Position numbers and translations under genes: made by a program. Shown in pieces: positions 1 through 7,340 of a DNA stretch of 29,363 bases. Where the stretch lies: positions 1-29,363 of the IMG/VR virus record IMGVR_UViG_3300001848_000161. One strand, written 5' to 3'. The notes below the pieces were generated by a model that was given only the letters and a program-made list of their open reading frames with translations, ran no database searches and had not been told where the DNA came from. Position 1 is the stretch's first letter; the number at the start of each line of letters is the position of its first letter. The DNA is from a virus.

Positions 1-89
1 TCGATCTGAGCTATGACTCAGAAAACACGATTGAAGAGTTCGGTGTGGAATTCCAGGTCACCTACTGGGAATCGAACACAACCAACTAA
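1..89 (+). CDS. 19: Tail tube protein gp19, C-terminal end only (partial)
   Basis: The window opens inside a gene read in the frame that begins at base 3 and ends at TAA 87-89, giving 28 residues. The segment TIEEFGVEFQVTYWE matches the C-terminal strand pattern of T4-type tail tube protein gp19, where an acidic turn is followed by alternating hydrophobic residues and a final YW-E. gp19 hexamers stack to form the inner tube of the contractile tail. Its place directly before the portal gene is the classic T4 order 19-20. The call rests on this short segment plus synteny; the rest of the gene lies outside the window. Confidence 0.7.
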   Translation, partial: DLSYDSENTIEEFGVEFQVTYWESNTTN

Positions 90-104
90 GTTTGGTTTTT
101 TCTC

Positions 105-112
105 AATAAATA
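105..112 (+). promoter_or_regulatory. Possible T4-type late promoter (AATAAATA) before the portal gene
   Basis: The octamer AATAAATA differs at one position from the T4 late promoter TATAAATA that is read by gp55-containing RNA polymerase. Transcription would start about six bases after the box, which places the start inside the upstream arm of the hairpin at 115-148. It precedes gp20 by about 70 bases. A chance AT-rich match is possible. Confidence 0.35.
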
Positions 113-114
113 AT

Positions 115-152
115 GGCGTGGGAGTGAATTTGGTGTTCCTCCCACGCCTTTT
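115..152 (+). terminator. Rho-independent terminator after gene 19
   Basis: GGCGTGGGAG at 115-124 pairs perfectly with CTCCCACGCC at 139-148, a 10-bp GC-rich stem. GAA/TTC inside can extend it past a one-base bulge. TTTTAT follows at 149-154. It lies 25 bases after the gene 19 stop. Confidence 0.85.
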
Positions 153-181
153 ATCTAACTGAATAACCACCTTATTATACA

Positions 182-1768
182 ATGGCTCTCCAATTCTTCG
201 GATTTACTCTAGCTAGAACAGAACAACCAGGGAAAGATAGAGACCTGCTGAAAAAGAAGAACGAGGCCGAGCAGCCCGCATCATTCGTACCGCCGACATC
301 AGACGACGGATCGACAGCAATCGCAGCAGGCGGATACTACGGTCAGTATCTGGACCTTGAGGGCGATGCAGCAAAGACCGATGTAGATCTGATCCGCAAG
401 TACCGCATTTCAGCTGAGCAACCAGAATGCGACATGGCTATCGAGGATATCGTGAACGAGTCGATTGTCCATGACGAGCACGAGAAGCCAATCGACATCA
501 ATCTAGATGATCTGGAGGTTCAGACCTCAATCAAGAAAGAAATCAAGGCAGAGTTTGACCGCATTTGCCAGCTTCTAAATTTCAATGTCAACGGCCAGGA
601 CATCTTTCGTAGATGGTACGTTGATGGCCGCTTGTACTTTCATATCATCATCAACGAGGAAAACCGCGATGAGGGTATTCTTGAGCTTCGTGCAGTCGAT
701 GCGCTGCGCATTCGCAAGGTCCGTGAGATCAAGGAAGAAACCGATTCTCTCACTGGTGCTAAGATCATCAAGACACTGGATGAGTATTATCTTTATCAGG
801 ACGGCGGACTGCAGAAGTCAGATGTTGGTCTGAAGATCAACAAGGATGCTGTCTGTTACGTCCCATCCGGCATTCTGGACGCATCGCGCAAGCGCGTACT
901 TTCTCCGCTGCACAAAGCGTTGAAGCCAGTCAATCAGCTCAGAATGATGGAAGATGCTCTCGTCATCTATCGTCTGTCACGCGCTCCTGAGCGCCGTATT
1001 TTCTACATCGATGTGGGCAATCTGCCGAAGGGCAAGGCCGAGGAGTATATGCGCCACATCATGAACCAGTACCGCAATAAGCTGGTTTACGATGCTGCTA
1101 CTGGTGAGATCCGCGATGATCGCAAGCATATGTCCATGCTGGAAGATTTCTGGCTGCCACGCCGTGAGGGTGGCCGCGGCACCGAGATCACCACACTTCC
1201 GGGCGGTGAGAACCTGTCACAGATCGAGGACATTATCTTCTTTCAGAAGAAGCTGTATCGCGCTCTGAACGTTCCTGTCAACCGCATGGAACCTGAGACC
1301 GGTTTCAATCTGGGCAAATCATCAGAGATCACTCGCGATGAGGTCAAGTTTCAGAAGTTCGTGGACAAGCTGCGCAAGAAGTTCTCAGCGCTATTCTTTG
1401 AACTGCTGCGCGTTCAGCTGATTCTGAAGGGCGTCATCACCGAGGAAGATTGGCCAGAACTCAAGGAGAACATTCGCTTTGACTTCCGCGCTGATAACTT
1501 CTTCACAGAGCTGAAAGAATCTGAGATCCTGGCGGGTCGCATCGACATTCTCAATTCTATCACGCCATATGTCGGCACATACTTTTCACAGAACTGGGTG
1601 CGCCGCCATGTGCTGCATATGACTGATGAGGACATCGAGGACATGGCAGAGCAGATGGACGAGGATGCTGAGATTCAGGCTGAGCAAATGATGCAGAATC
1701 CTCAGCTAGACAAACAGTCAGGCGTGGAAGACATTTCAGCCAACGAGACGTTTGATCGTTCGACTTAA
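182..1768 (+). CDS. 20: Portal vertex protein gp20
   Basis: The 528-residue product is a T4-type portal protein, close to the roughly 520 residues of T4 gp20. In this family twelve copies form the ring at one capsid vertex that initiates prohead assembly, docks terminase and passes DNA. Recognisable family segments are the N-terminal IRKYR and MAIEDIVNESI stretch (about residues 70-95), DGRLYFH (near 148), the SGILD segment (near 230), SRAPERRIFYIDVGNLP (about 265-281) and the NVPVNRMEPE/FNLGKSSEITRDE region (about 364-390). The start ATG follows an A/T-rich leader without a Shine-Dalgarno sequence. It lies between gene 19 and the prohead core genes, as in T4. No truncation or frameshift is seen. 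Confidence 0.96.
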   Translation: MALQFFGFTLARTEQPGKDRDLLKKKNEAEQPASFVPPTSDDGSTAIAAGGYYGQYLDLEGDAAKTDVDLIRKYRISAEQPECDMAIEDIVNESIVHDEHEKPIDINLDDLEVQTSIKKEIKAEFDRICQLLNFNVNGQDIFRRWYVDGRLYFHIIINEENRDEGILELRAVDALRIRKVREIKEETDSLTGAKIIKTLDEYYLYQDGGLQKSDVGLKINKDAVCYVPSGILDASRKRVLSPLHKALKPVNQLRMMEDALVIYRLSRAPERRIFYIDVGNLPKGKAEEYMRHIMNQYRNKLVYDAATGEIRDDRKHMSMLEDFWLPRREGGRGTEITTLPGGENLSQIEDIIFFQKKLYRALNVPVNRMEPETGFNLGKSSEITRDEVKFQKFVDKLRKKFSALFFELLRVQLILKGVITEEDWPELKENIRFDFRADNFFTELKESEILAGRIDILNSITPYVGTYFSQNWVRRHVLHMTDEDIEDMAEQMDEDAEIQAEQMMQNPQLDKQSGVEDISANETFDRST

Positions 1769-1787
1769 TGCCCAGAAAGCATAAATC

Positions 1788-1795
1788 TATAAATA
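1788..1795 (+). promoter_or_regulatory. T4-type late promoter, perfect TATAAATA
   Basis: CTATAAATAG contains the exact T4 late consensus TATAAATA in the 43-base gap between gp20 and the core-protein gene. A start about six bases downstream leaves a leader of roughly ten bases before ATG 1812. It should drive the core, protease, scaffold and capsid genes with gp55. Confidence 0.85.
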
Positions 1796-1811
1796 GTTAT
1801 TACTTATTTCC

Positions 1812-2291
1812 ATGAGTCAAAACCTCATCTCAATGATCGATGCACTGCGTACTGGCAAGGCTGCCGACGCACAGGCTGCATTCTCTGCTGCTATGTCGGA
1901 AAAGGTCAATGCGGCTCTGGATGCTGCAAAGGTTCAGGTTGCATCTCAGATTTACAATAAGGTCGCAGAGGACGTAGAAGAAGTTGCTGAGCAAGCTGAA
2001 CCAATCGTGGAAGAAGGCGCTGCAATTGATGAAGCGGCTGTCGATGCTAAGGGATACAAAAGCTCAACTGGTGGTCTGACACAAAAAGGCCGTGACCACT
2101 ACAATCATAAGTCTGGCGGTCACCTGCAAGCACCTGTTACCACACCTCCTTCGAAGTTGAAAAAAGGCAGTAAAGCTGCTAACCGCCGCAAGTCATTTTG
2201 CGCTCGTATGTCGGGCGTCAAAGGTCCAATGAAGGCCGAACACGGCAAGCCAACTCGCAAGGCGCTTGCGCTCAAAAAGTGGAACTGCTAA
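1812..2291 (+). CDS. 67: Prohead core protein, gp67-like, fused to a Cys-containing C-terminal domain (DUF6321-like)
   Basis: The product has 159 residues, about twice the length of T4 gp67. Residues 1-60 are a helical Ala-rich segment with the gp67 pattern (LISMIDALRTGK, then MSEKVNAAL and KVQVASQIY). Residues 61-80 form an acidic linker. Residues 80-159 are a separate basic domain with GLTQKGRDHYN (88-98), RRKSFCARMSG (125-135) and the extreme C-terminus LKKWNC. Phages carry this domain as a conserved unit of unknown function, which I recall as DUF6321. The gene sits between portal and protease, where T4 has its small core genes 67 and 68. Core proteins guide head assembly and are later degraded by gp21. 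The gp67 call rests on N-terminal pattern plus position; the role of the fused domain is unknown. Confidence 0.75.
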   Translation: MSQNLISMIDALRTGKAADAQAAFSAAMSEKVNAALDAAKVQVASQIYNKVAEDVEEVAEQAEPIVEEGAAIDEAAVDAKGYKSSTGGLTQKGRDHYNHKSGGHLQAPVTTPPSKLKKGSKAANRRKSFCARMSGVKGPMKAEHGKPTRKALALKKWNC

Positions 2292-2292
2292 T

Positions 2293-2568
2293 ATGAGCAA
2301 CTTCTTCGATACAGTCCGCGCGCTAAACGAGATGACGTATGGTCAGGAAGCTGATCAGCTGTCGCAGATCGCTCACAGCGCATCACGTTCTGGCCGCGAT
2401 TACCGCACGCACATGGATGCTCATCATGCTCATGCCCGCGCATCGCACTTTCACGAAAAGGCAGCAAGTGAGACACAGCATGACTTTACTCGCAAGTATC
2501 ACGAGCAGATGTCAAAGCACCATGACGCTCTGAGCGGTCTGCATCAAAAACACATGGAGAGCAGATAA
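2293..2568 (+). CDS. Small histidine-rich protein of the prohead module (paralogue 1)
   Basis: This 91-residue protein has 13 histidines, clustered in segments such as DAHHAHA, SHFHEK and SKHHD. An upstream in-frame start at 2266 would overlap the previous gene, so ATG 2293, two bases after the preceding stop, is preferred. The N-terminus MSNFFDTVRAL matches MNFFDTARNL of the next gene, so the two look like tandem paralogues. The position corresponds to the T4 gene 67/68 interval, suggesting a small core or head-assembly protein. I do not recognise a known family, and the sequence predicts a charged, mostly helical protein without signal peptide or membrane segment. Confidence 0.7.
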   Translation: MSNFFDTVRALNEMTYGQEADQLSQIAHSASRSGRDYRTHMDAHHAHARASHFHEKAASETQHDFTRKYHEQMSKHHDALSGLHQKHMESR

Positions 2569-2891
2569 TGAACTTTTTTGATACAGCCCGCAATCTTGAA
2601 GAAGCTTCAGCACAGCATAGCAATACGCACGAGCTAAGCACTGCTGCTCACGCGATGACTCATTCATTGATGAGCGGAACTCCTACTGCTAAGCAGCACA
2701 TTGAAGCAGCTAAAGCTCACGAAAAAGCTCACAAAGCTCATATGGCAGCGCTGCAGAAAAAGCGCATGGATCATATTCATGCTCCTATTCATATGCAGCA
2801 TGCTACTTTACATAACACGATGCGCAGTTATCACCACATTGCAGCAGATGATGCTGGATACCAGCACGATTGGAAACCAATATCTTACTGA
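2568..2891 (+). CDS. Small histidine-rich protein of the prohead module (paralogue 2)
   Basis: This 107-residue protein has 16 histidines. Its start overlaps the previous stop (TAATG at 2566-2570) and its own stop overlaps the protease start (TGATG), so translation is probably coupled through the cluster. GGAGAG about ten bases upstream is a weak ribosome binding site. It shares the FFDTxRxL N-terminus with the preceding gene and has amphipathic Ala/His/Lys helices (AAKAHEKAHKAHMAAL at about 47-62). Placement directly before gp21 suggests a core protein cleaved during maturation, or a chaperone-like head factor. No database family is recognised, so the function remains inferred from position only. 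Confidence 0.7.
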   Translation: MNFFDTARNLEEASAQHSNTHELSTAAHAMTHSLMSGTPTAKQHIEAAKAHEKAHKAHMAALQKKRMDHIHAPIHMQHATLHNTMRSYHHIAADDAGYQHDWKPISY

Positions 2892-3541
2892 TGAAACTTA
2901 TCACCGAGCACAACGATTCAGACATCAGGTACATCGCTGAGGCAGCTCAGAATGGTGAGAAGAAGTACCGCATCGAAGGCGTCTTCATTCAGTCTGAAAA
3001 GCCAAATCGCAACAAGCGCATTTATCGCAAGAACGTACTTCAACCAGCAGTTGACAAGTACATCACAGAACAGGTGAACACCGGCCGCGCGGTCGGAGAG
3101 TTGAATCACCCGGACGGTCCAACCGTGAACCTGGACAAAGTTTCACACCGCATTACCGAACTTAAATGGAACGGCAATGATGTTGTTGGAAAGGCACTGA
3201 TTCTGAACACGCCAATGGGCAAGATCGTTCAAGGTCTTCTCGAGGGCGGCGTTCGTCTCGGTGTTTCTACTCGTGGTATGGGAAGTCTTGAGCAAGGACG
3301 CGATGGCATCATGGAGGTCAAAAATGACTTTCATCTTGCTACCGTAGACATCGTTCAGGATCCGTCAGCGCCTGATGCTTTTGTCAATGGAATTATGGAA
3401 GGCGTGGAATGGGTCTGGGACAATGGCATCCTTAAAGCTCAGCAAATTGAACAGTACGAGACTGAAATTAAGAATGCATCTTCGAAGCGCCTCGCAGAGG
3501 CTCAGCTGAAGGTGTGGAATGATTTCCTCTCAAAACTATAA
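2891..3541 (+). CDS. 21: Prohead core protease gp21
   Basis: The 216-residue product matches the T4 prohead protease family (serine peptidases of the herpesvirus assemblin-like fold), which cleaves core and capsid proteins inside the prohead. The catalytic His lies in GELNHPDG and the catalytic Ser in VSTRGMGS. The flanking segments GVFIQSEKPNRNKRIY, VGKALIL and VDIVQDPSAPDAFVNGI are typical of the family. ATG 2891 (MKLITEHND) is chosen over the in-frame ATG 2870 because it overlaps the upstream stop and matches the usual start of the family. T4 gp21 has about 212 residues, so this is full length. Confidence 0.95.
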   Translation: MKLITEHNDSDIRYIAEAAQNGEKKYRIEGVFIQSEKPNRNKRIYRKNVLQPAVDKYITEQVNTGRAVGELNHPDGPTVNLDKVSHRITELKWNGNDVVGKALILNTPMGKIVQGLLEGGVRLGVSTRGMGSLEQGRDGIMEVKNDFHLATVDIVQDPSAPDAFVNGIMEGVEWVWDNGILKAQQIEQYETEIKNASSKRLAEAQLKVWNDFLSKL

Positions 3542-3573
3542 CCGCTATAGAATAGTACGCACTTAACACGCAT

Positions 3574-4938
3574 ATGTCAAAGAACAATAAAAAGCGTTCT
3601 TTCGATCTGATCGAAGACATTACTGTTGAGGAGCTGCGTAATGATGGACTCGTTGAAGAGGTTGCAGTTTCTGGCGAGGAACCATCAAAGAAAAAGGATG
3701 AGACCACAGCTGCTGTCGCTACAGATGCCGTAAAGGCAGATGCTGAGACAAAGGCAGCCATTGACGCCTCCGCTTCGAAAGAAGCTGATGCGGGAGCACT
3801 TGCTGGATCCGGTCCCGGACCAACAACTCCTGTGTCTGGCGAAAATGACAAGGCAGTCGCAGCAGTCGATGCAGCAGGCAATGCAGCACCGCAGGCTGAG
3901 GAGCCAAAGACAAAGGCAGGACTCATCAACGCAGTGTATCAACAGCTCGTCAATATGAAGACTGAGGATGTTGCGAACGTCTACAGCACTCTGGTCAATC
4001 CAGAGCTGCCACCAAAAGCAGAGGAGCCATCTCCAATGCAGACGGGCGACAATAGCACAGACAAAGGCCTTCAAAAGGAAGAAGACGATTCAGAGAAGAA
4101 AGACGAAGCAGATGCCGATGAGGCAGATGCTAAAGATGAAAAGGGCGGCGAAGAAGACGATAAGGACGAGAAAAACAAGGACGACGACGACAAGGACGAT
4201 GCAGATGATATGAAGGAAGGCCTGAATGTCCTGCTGCAAGCCGAAAAGTCACTCACCGAGGATTTCCGTTCTAAGGCTTCTAGCCTGTTTGAGTCGGCAG
4301 TAAAGGCAAAGGTTGCCACCGAAGTGACCAAGATCGAGGAAAGCTACAAGGCACGTCTCAACGAGGAAGTTGCTACCGCAACTAAAGACCTCGCAGAGAA
4401 GGTCGAGAGCTATCTTGACTACGTTGTCAAGACCTGGATGGAGGAAAACAAGGTTGCTATCGAGTCTGGTCTACGCACCGAGATTGCAGAGAACTTCATT
4501 GATTCTCTCAAGAACGTGTTCGTGGAATCCTACATTGAAGTTCCTGAAGGCAAGGAAAACCTGGTTGACTCGCTCAACACGCAGGTTGCCAAGCTTGACG
4601 AGCAACTTCTGAAGGCTACCGAGGCAAACATCAAGCTCAACGAATCCGTCGCTAAACTTCAGCGTGACGCAGTCATCGCAGAAGCTTCTAAGGATCTCGC
4701 TTCAACCGAAGCTGTTAAACTCAATTCGCTTCTGGAAGACACCACATTTGATGATGTCGAATCCTTCACAAAGAAGGTGCAGACCATCAAGGAAGGTTAC
4801 TTCCGTAAGACTGTCAGTGCAAAACCAACCCAAACCGCAGTGGAAACCACCCTCAATGAAGCCGACGAACAAGCCGAGCTTTCACCATTGATGGCAGCTG
4901 TTTCTTCCGCAATCTCGCGCACGCTTCCCAAGAAGTAA
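3574..4938 (+). CDS. 22: Prohead core scaffolding protein gp22 with long acidic insert
   Basis: This 454-residue protein lies between protease and capsid, the invariant place of gp22, the main internal scaffold that gp21 later digests. The C-terminal half (about 215-425) is the conserved coiled-coil scaffold region, with segments such as AEKSLTEDFRSKASSLFESAV, LDYVVKTWMEENK and ENFIDSLKNVFVESYIEVPEG. The N-terminal half is unlike T4 gp22 (about 269 residues). It contains an Ala-rich stretch (45-110), a short conserved helical segment (about 115-141) and a low-complexity Asp/Glu/Lys tract at about 169-212. The insert accounts for most of the extra length. The reading frame is intact and there is no Shine-Dalgarno sequence. 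Confidence 0.93.
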   Translation: MSKNNKKRSFDLIEDITVEELRNDGLVEEVAVSGEEPSKKKDETTAAVATDAVKADAETKAAIDASASKEADAGALAGSGPGPTTPVSGENDKAVAAVDAAGNAAPQAEEPKTKAGLINAVYQQLVNMKTEDVANVYSTLVNPELPPKAEEPSPMQTGDNSTDKGLQKEEDDSEKKDEADADEADAKDEKGGEEDDKDEKNKDDDDKDDADDMKEGLNVLLQAEKSLTEDFRSKASSLFESAVKAKVATEVTKIEESYKARLNEEVATATKDLAEKVESYLDYVVKTWMEENKVAIESGLRTEIAENFIDSLKNVFVESYIEVPEGKENLVDSLNTQVAKLDEQLLKATEANIKLNESVAKLQRDAVIAEASKDLASTEAVKLNSLLEDTTFDDVESFTKKVQTIKEGYFRKTVSAKPTQTAVETTLNEADEQAELSPLMAAVSSAISRTLPKK

Positions 4939-4972
4939 TAGCGCACCAACCTAAGTAACTACTACAACTAAA

Positions 4973-6325
4973 ATGTTCAATTCAGAAACATTCCAAAAGA
5001 AGTGGGCTCCAATCCTTGAGCACAAGGATCTGCCTGCAATCAAGGATAACTACCGCAAGGCAGTTACCGCTATCATCCTCGAGAACCAAGAAAAGGCACT
5101 CCGCGAAGAGCGCGCTAATTCTTCTTTCCAGCCTCTCACCGAGACTGCAGCCAATGCTACAGCAGGTGGCACAGGCAATCTGGCTAACTGGGATCCAATC
5201 CTGATCTCTCTGGTTCGCCGCTCGATGCCAAACCTGATCGCTTATGATATCGCTGGCGTGCAGCCAATGAGCGGTCCAACCGGCTTGATCTTCGCTATGA
5301 AGAGCAAGTACACCTCACAAGGTGGCGACGAAGCACTGTTCCAGGAAGCTTCTTCAGGCTTCTCCGGCACAGGCACACAAGGCGGCAACAGCTCATCGCT
5401 TCCTGGATCACTCGGTGGTTCCGGCGCAGATACTGGCGCTGACACAGTTGCTGACGACTTCGTGGTTGGCACAGGTATGTCAACCGCTACTGCTGAAGCT
5501 CTTGGCAATACCGGCAGTGCATTCGCTCAGATGGCATTCTCAATCGAGAAGGCAACCGTGACAGCAAAGTCACGCGCTCTGAAGGCCGAATACACGATGG
5601 AACTCGCTCAGGACCTCAAGGCCGTTCACGGTCTCGATGCTGAATCCGAGCTCGCCAACATCCTGTCGGCTGAAATCCTTGCTGAAATCAATCGTGAAGT
5701 TATTCGCACGATCAATGCTAAGGCTAAGCTCGGCGCCCAGACTGCAAACGTCACAACTCCAGGTAAGTTCAGCCTCTACACAGATGCTGATGGACGTTGG
5801 TCGGTTGAGCGTTTCAAGGGTCTGCTCGTTCAGATCGAACGCGAAGCCAATCAGATCGCCAAGGACACACGCCGTGGCAAGGGTAACTTCATCCTCTGCT
5901 CATCGGACGTTGCAACTGCTCTGGCAGCTTCTGGCTCCCTGGCATATGCTCCTGCTCTGAGCACACAGCTCGAAGTTGACGACACCGGCAACACATTTGC
6001 TGGCGTTCTCAATGGCCGCACCAAGGTGTATATCGATCCATACGCCACGACCGATTACGTCACAGTTGGATATCGTGGTACAAACCCATACGACGCTGGT
6101 ATCTTCTACGCTCCATACGTGCCACTCACGATGGTCCGCGCAGTTGGTCAATCCGACTTCCAGCCACGTATCGGATTCAAGACACGTTACGGCATGGTTG
6201 CTAACCCATTTGCTGAAGCCACTGGCGCAGCAGGCGTGGGCGCTCCTGCCAACGACACCGGCACAAATCGCGCTAACCGTTACTTCCGTATCTTCGGAGT
6301 TGCCGGTATCCTCGATAACGCCTAA
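4973..6325 (+). CDS. 23: Major capsid protein gp23 (precursor)
   Basis: The 450-residue product is the T4-type major head protein (HK97 fold, forming the hexamers). Diagnostic segments are LVRRSMPNLIAYDIAGVQPM (80-99) with the following SGPTGLIFAMKSKY, AEYTMELAQDLKAVHG, LSAEILAEINREV and the C-terminal RIGFKTRYGMVANPF. A likely gp21 cleavage site is LTE at 55-57, followed by TAANATAGG. A Gly/Ser/Thr/Asp-rich segment lies at about 122-165. The protein is shorter than T4 gp23 (521), as is usual for the marine T4-like group. A strong terminator follows at 6350-6380. The leader is A-rich and lacks a Shine-Dalgarno sequence despite the very high expression expected. Confidence 0.97.
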   Translation: MFNSETFQKKWAPILEHKDLPAIKDNYRKAVTAIILENQEKALREERANSSFQPLTETAANATAGGTGNLANWDPILISLVRRSMPNLIAYDIAGVQPMSGPTGLIFAMKSKYTSQGGDEALFQEASSGFSGTGTQGGNSSSLPGSLGGSGADTGADTVADDFVVGTGMSTATAEALGNTGSAFAQMAFSIEKATVTAKSRALKAEYTMELAQDLKAVHGLDAESELANILSAEILAEINREVIRTINAKAKLGAQTANVTTPGKFSLYTDADGRWSVERFKGLLVQIEREANQIAKDTRRGKGNFILCSSDVATALAASGSLAYAPALSTQLEVDDTGNTFAGVLNGRTKVYIDPYATTDYVTVGYRGTNPYDAGIFYAPYVPLTMVRAVGQSDFQPRIGFKTRYGMVANPFAEATGAAGVGAPANDTGTNRANRYFRIFGVAGILDNA

Positions 6326-6349
6326 TAGATCTTAGAATCTAACCGCTCT

Positions 6350-6380
6350 GAGGGCCTCTTGAAAAGGAGGCCCTCTTTTT
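6350..6380 (+). terminator. Rho-independent terminator after gp23
   Basis: GAGGGCCTC at 6350-6358 pairs perfectly with GAGGCCCTC at 6367-6375 across an 8-base loop, followed by TTTTT. It caps the capsid transcript. Confidence 0.92.
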
Positions 6381-6385
6381 AGACC

Positions 6386-6393
6386 CATAAATA
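6386..6393 (+). promoter_or_regulatory. T4-type late promoter (CATAAATA)
   Basis: CATAAATA differs from the T4 late consensus only at its first base. It sits between the gp23 terminator and the next late gene. Only eight bases separate the box from ATG 6402, so the transcript should have almost no leader. Confidence 0.7.
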
Positions 6394-6401
6394 ATCATCG
6401 T

Positions 6402-6866
6402 ATGAGTCTGACAACCAACAAGAACTTTCTGTCGCCGAATGGATTTCGGCTCACAATCGATAGCAAAGACTTCGCAGATGTCGAATACTTCTGCACACGC
6501 TCACCGCTGCCAGATGTTTCAGCTGGATCGATATCGCAGGCATTTCGCAATCGCCCGAATTCGTTTCCCGGCGAGAAGGTGGAATATGCTCCGCTAGCTG
6601 TAAGTTACATGGTCACGGAGAACATGGAGAACTACATCGCGCTATTCAACTGGATGGTATCAAATGCAAACGATGGGCAGATTCGCTACGCAGATGTCAT
6701 TCTAAGCATTCTGAACAGCAGCAATAATCTGATCCGTCAGGTACGGTTCGTGGATGCATTTCCATCTGCTCTGGGCGCAATTGACTTTCATACTCAGAAC
6801 ACAGACGTCGAATACGTCACTGGAGATGCTACTTTTACTTACTCAAATTTTGAGTTCATTAAATAG
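6402..6866 (+). CDS. Tail-tube-like virion protein (gp19/gp54-type fold)
   Basis: This 154-residue protein has the general pattern of T4-type tail tube proteins. An N-terminal NGFRLTIDSKDFADVEYFC strand pair is followed by SPLPDVSAGS (family loop ALP.G), a central segment around ENYIALFNWM, and a C-terminal VEYVTGDATFTYSNFEF strand. A second tail-tube-like gene ends at base 89, so the phage appears to encode at least two such proteins. Candidate roles are a baseplate tube initiator (gp54-like), a tube variant, or the tail completion protein gp3, which I recall being near gp23 in related phages. A terminator and a late promoter bracket its 5' side, supporting a virion role. The family assignment is by pattern only. 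Confidence 0.6.
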   Translation: MSLTTNKNFLSPNGFRLTIDSKDFADVEYFCTRSPLPDVSAGSISQAFRNRPNSFPGEKVEYAPLAVSYMVTENMENYIALFNWMVSNANDGQIRYADVILSILNSSNNLIRQVRFVDAFPSALGAIDFHTQNTDVEYVTGDATFTYSNFEFIK

Positions 6867-6893
6867 GTAAAACCTGTTAGAGTCTATTACATT

Positions 6894-7340
6894 ATGATTA
6901 ATCTTGAAGAAGTGCTGGAGATGTGGAAGAAAGACAGCGTGATCGATGATATGAATCTCGATGATGCTTCAAAGAATGCTGCTAAGCTGCACGCTAAGTA
7001 TCTGGAGTTCGTGTCCGTTACTAAGCTGATGCTCAAGAAGCGCTGCGCAGAACAAGAGACACTGAAGAAAGACAAGTGGCTCTGGTATATGGGTAAGATG
7101 CCCAAGGAAGACATGGACAAGCGAGGCTGGCCGTACGATCCGTTCAATGGCCTGAAGATTATGAAGTCAGACATCGACTACTACGAGAAGGCAGATCCTG
7201 AGCTGCAGAAGATCGATGCTACAGTGCTGTATCTGAAAACCACACTTGAAGCACTGATCGAGATCATGGAGACGCTCAAGTGGCGCCATTCTACCATTAG
7301 AAACATTCTAGAATGGAAAAAATTTACCAGTGGCGTCTAA
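6894..7340 (+). CDS. uvsY: Recombination mediator UvsY
   Basis: This 148-residue protein resembles T4 UvsY (137 residues), which loads UvsX recombinase onto gp32-coated single-stranded DNA. Matching features are the N-terminal LEEVLEMWKKDSVIDDMNLD, the conserved AKLHAKYLEF (SKWLN in T4), the KRCAEQETLKKDKWLWYMGK helix, and the C-terminal helix ending RHSTIRNILEWKKF. The gp23-to-uvsW position agrees with exo-T-even synteny. The last 28 bases overlap the next small ORF. The protein is highly charged and helical, as expected for this hexameric mediator. Confidence 0.88.
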   Translation: MINLEEVLEMWKKDSVIDDMNLDDASKNAAKLHAKYLEFVSVTKLMLKKRCAEQETLKKDKWLWYMGKMPKEDMDKRGWPYDPFNGLKIMKSDIDYYEKADPELQKIDATVLYLKTTLEALIEIMETLKWRHSTIRNILEWKKFTSGV

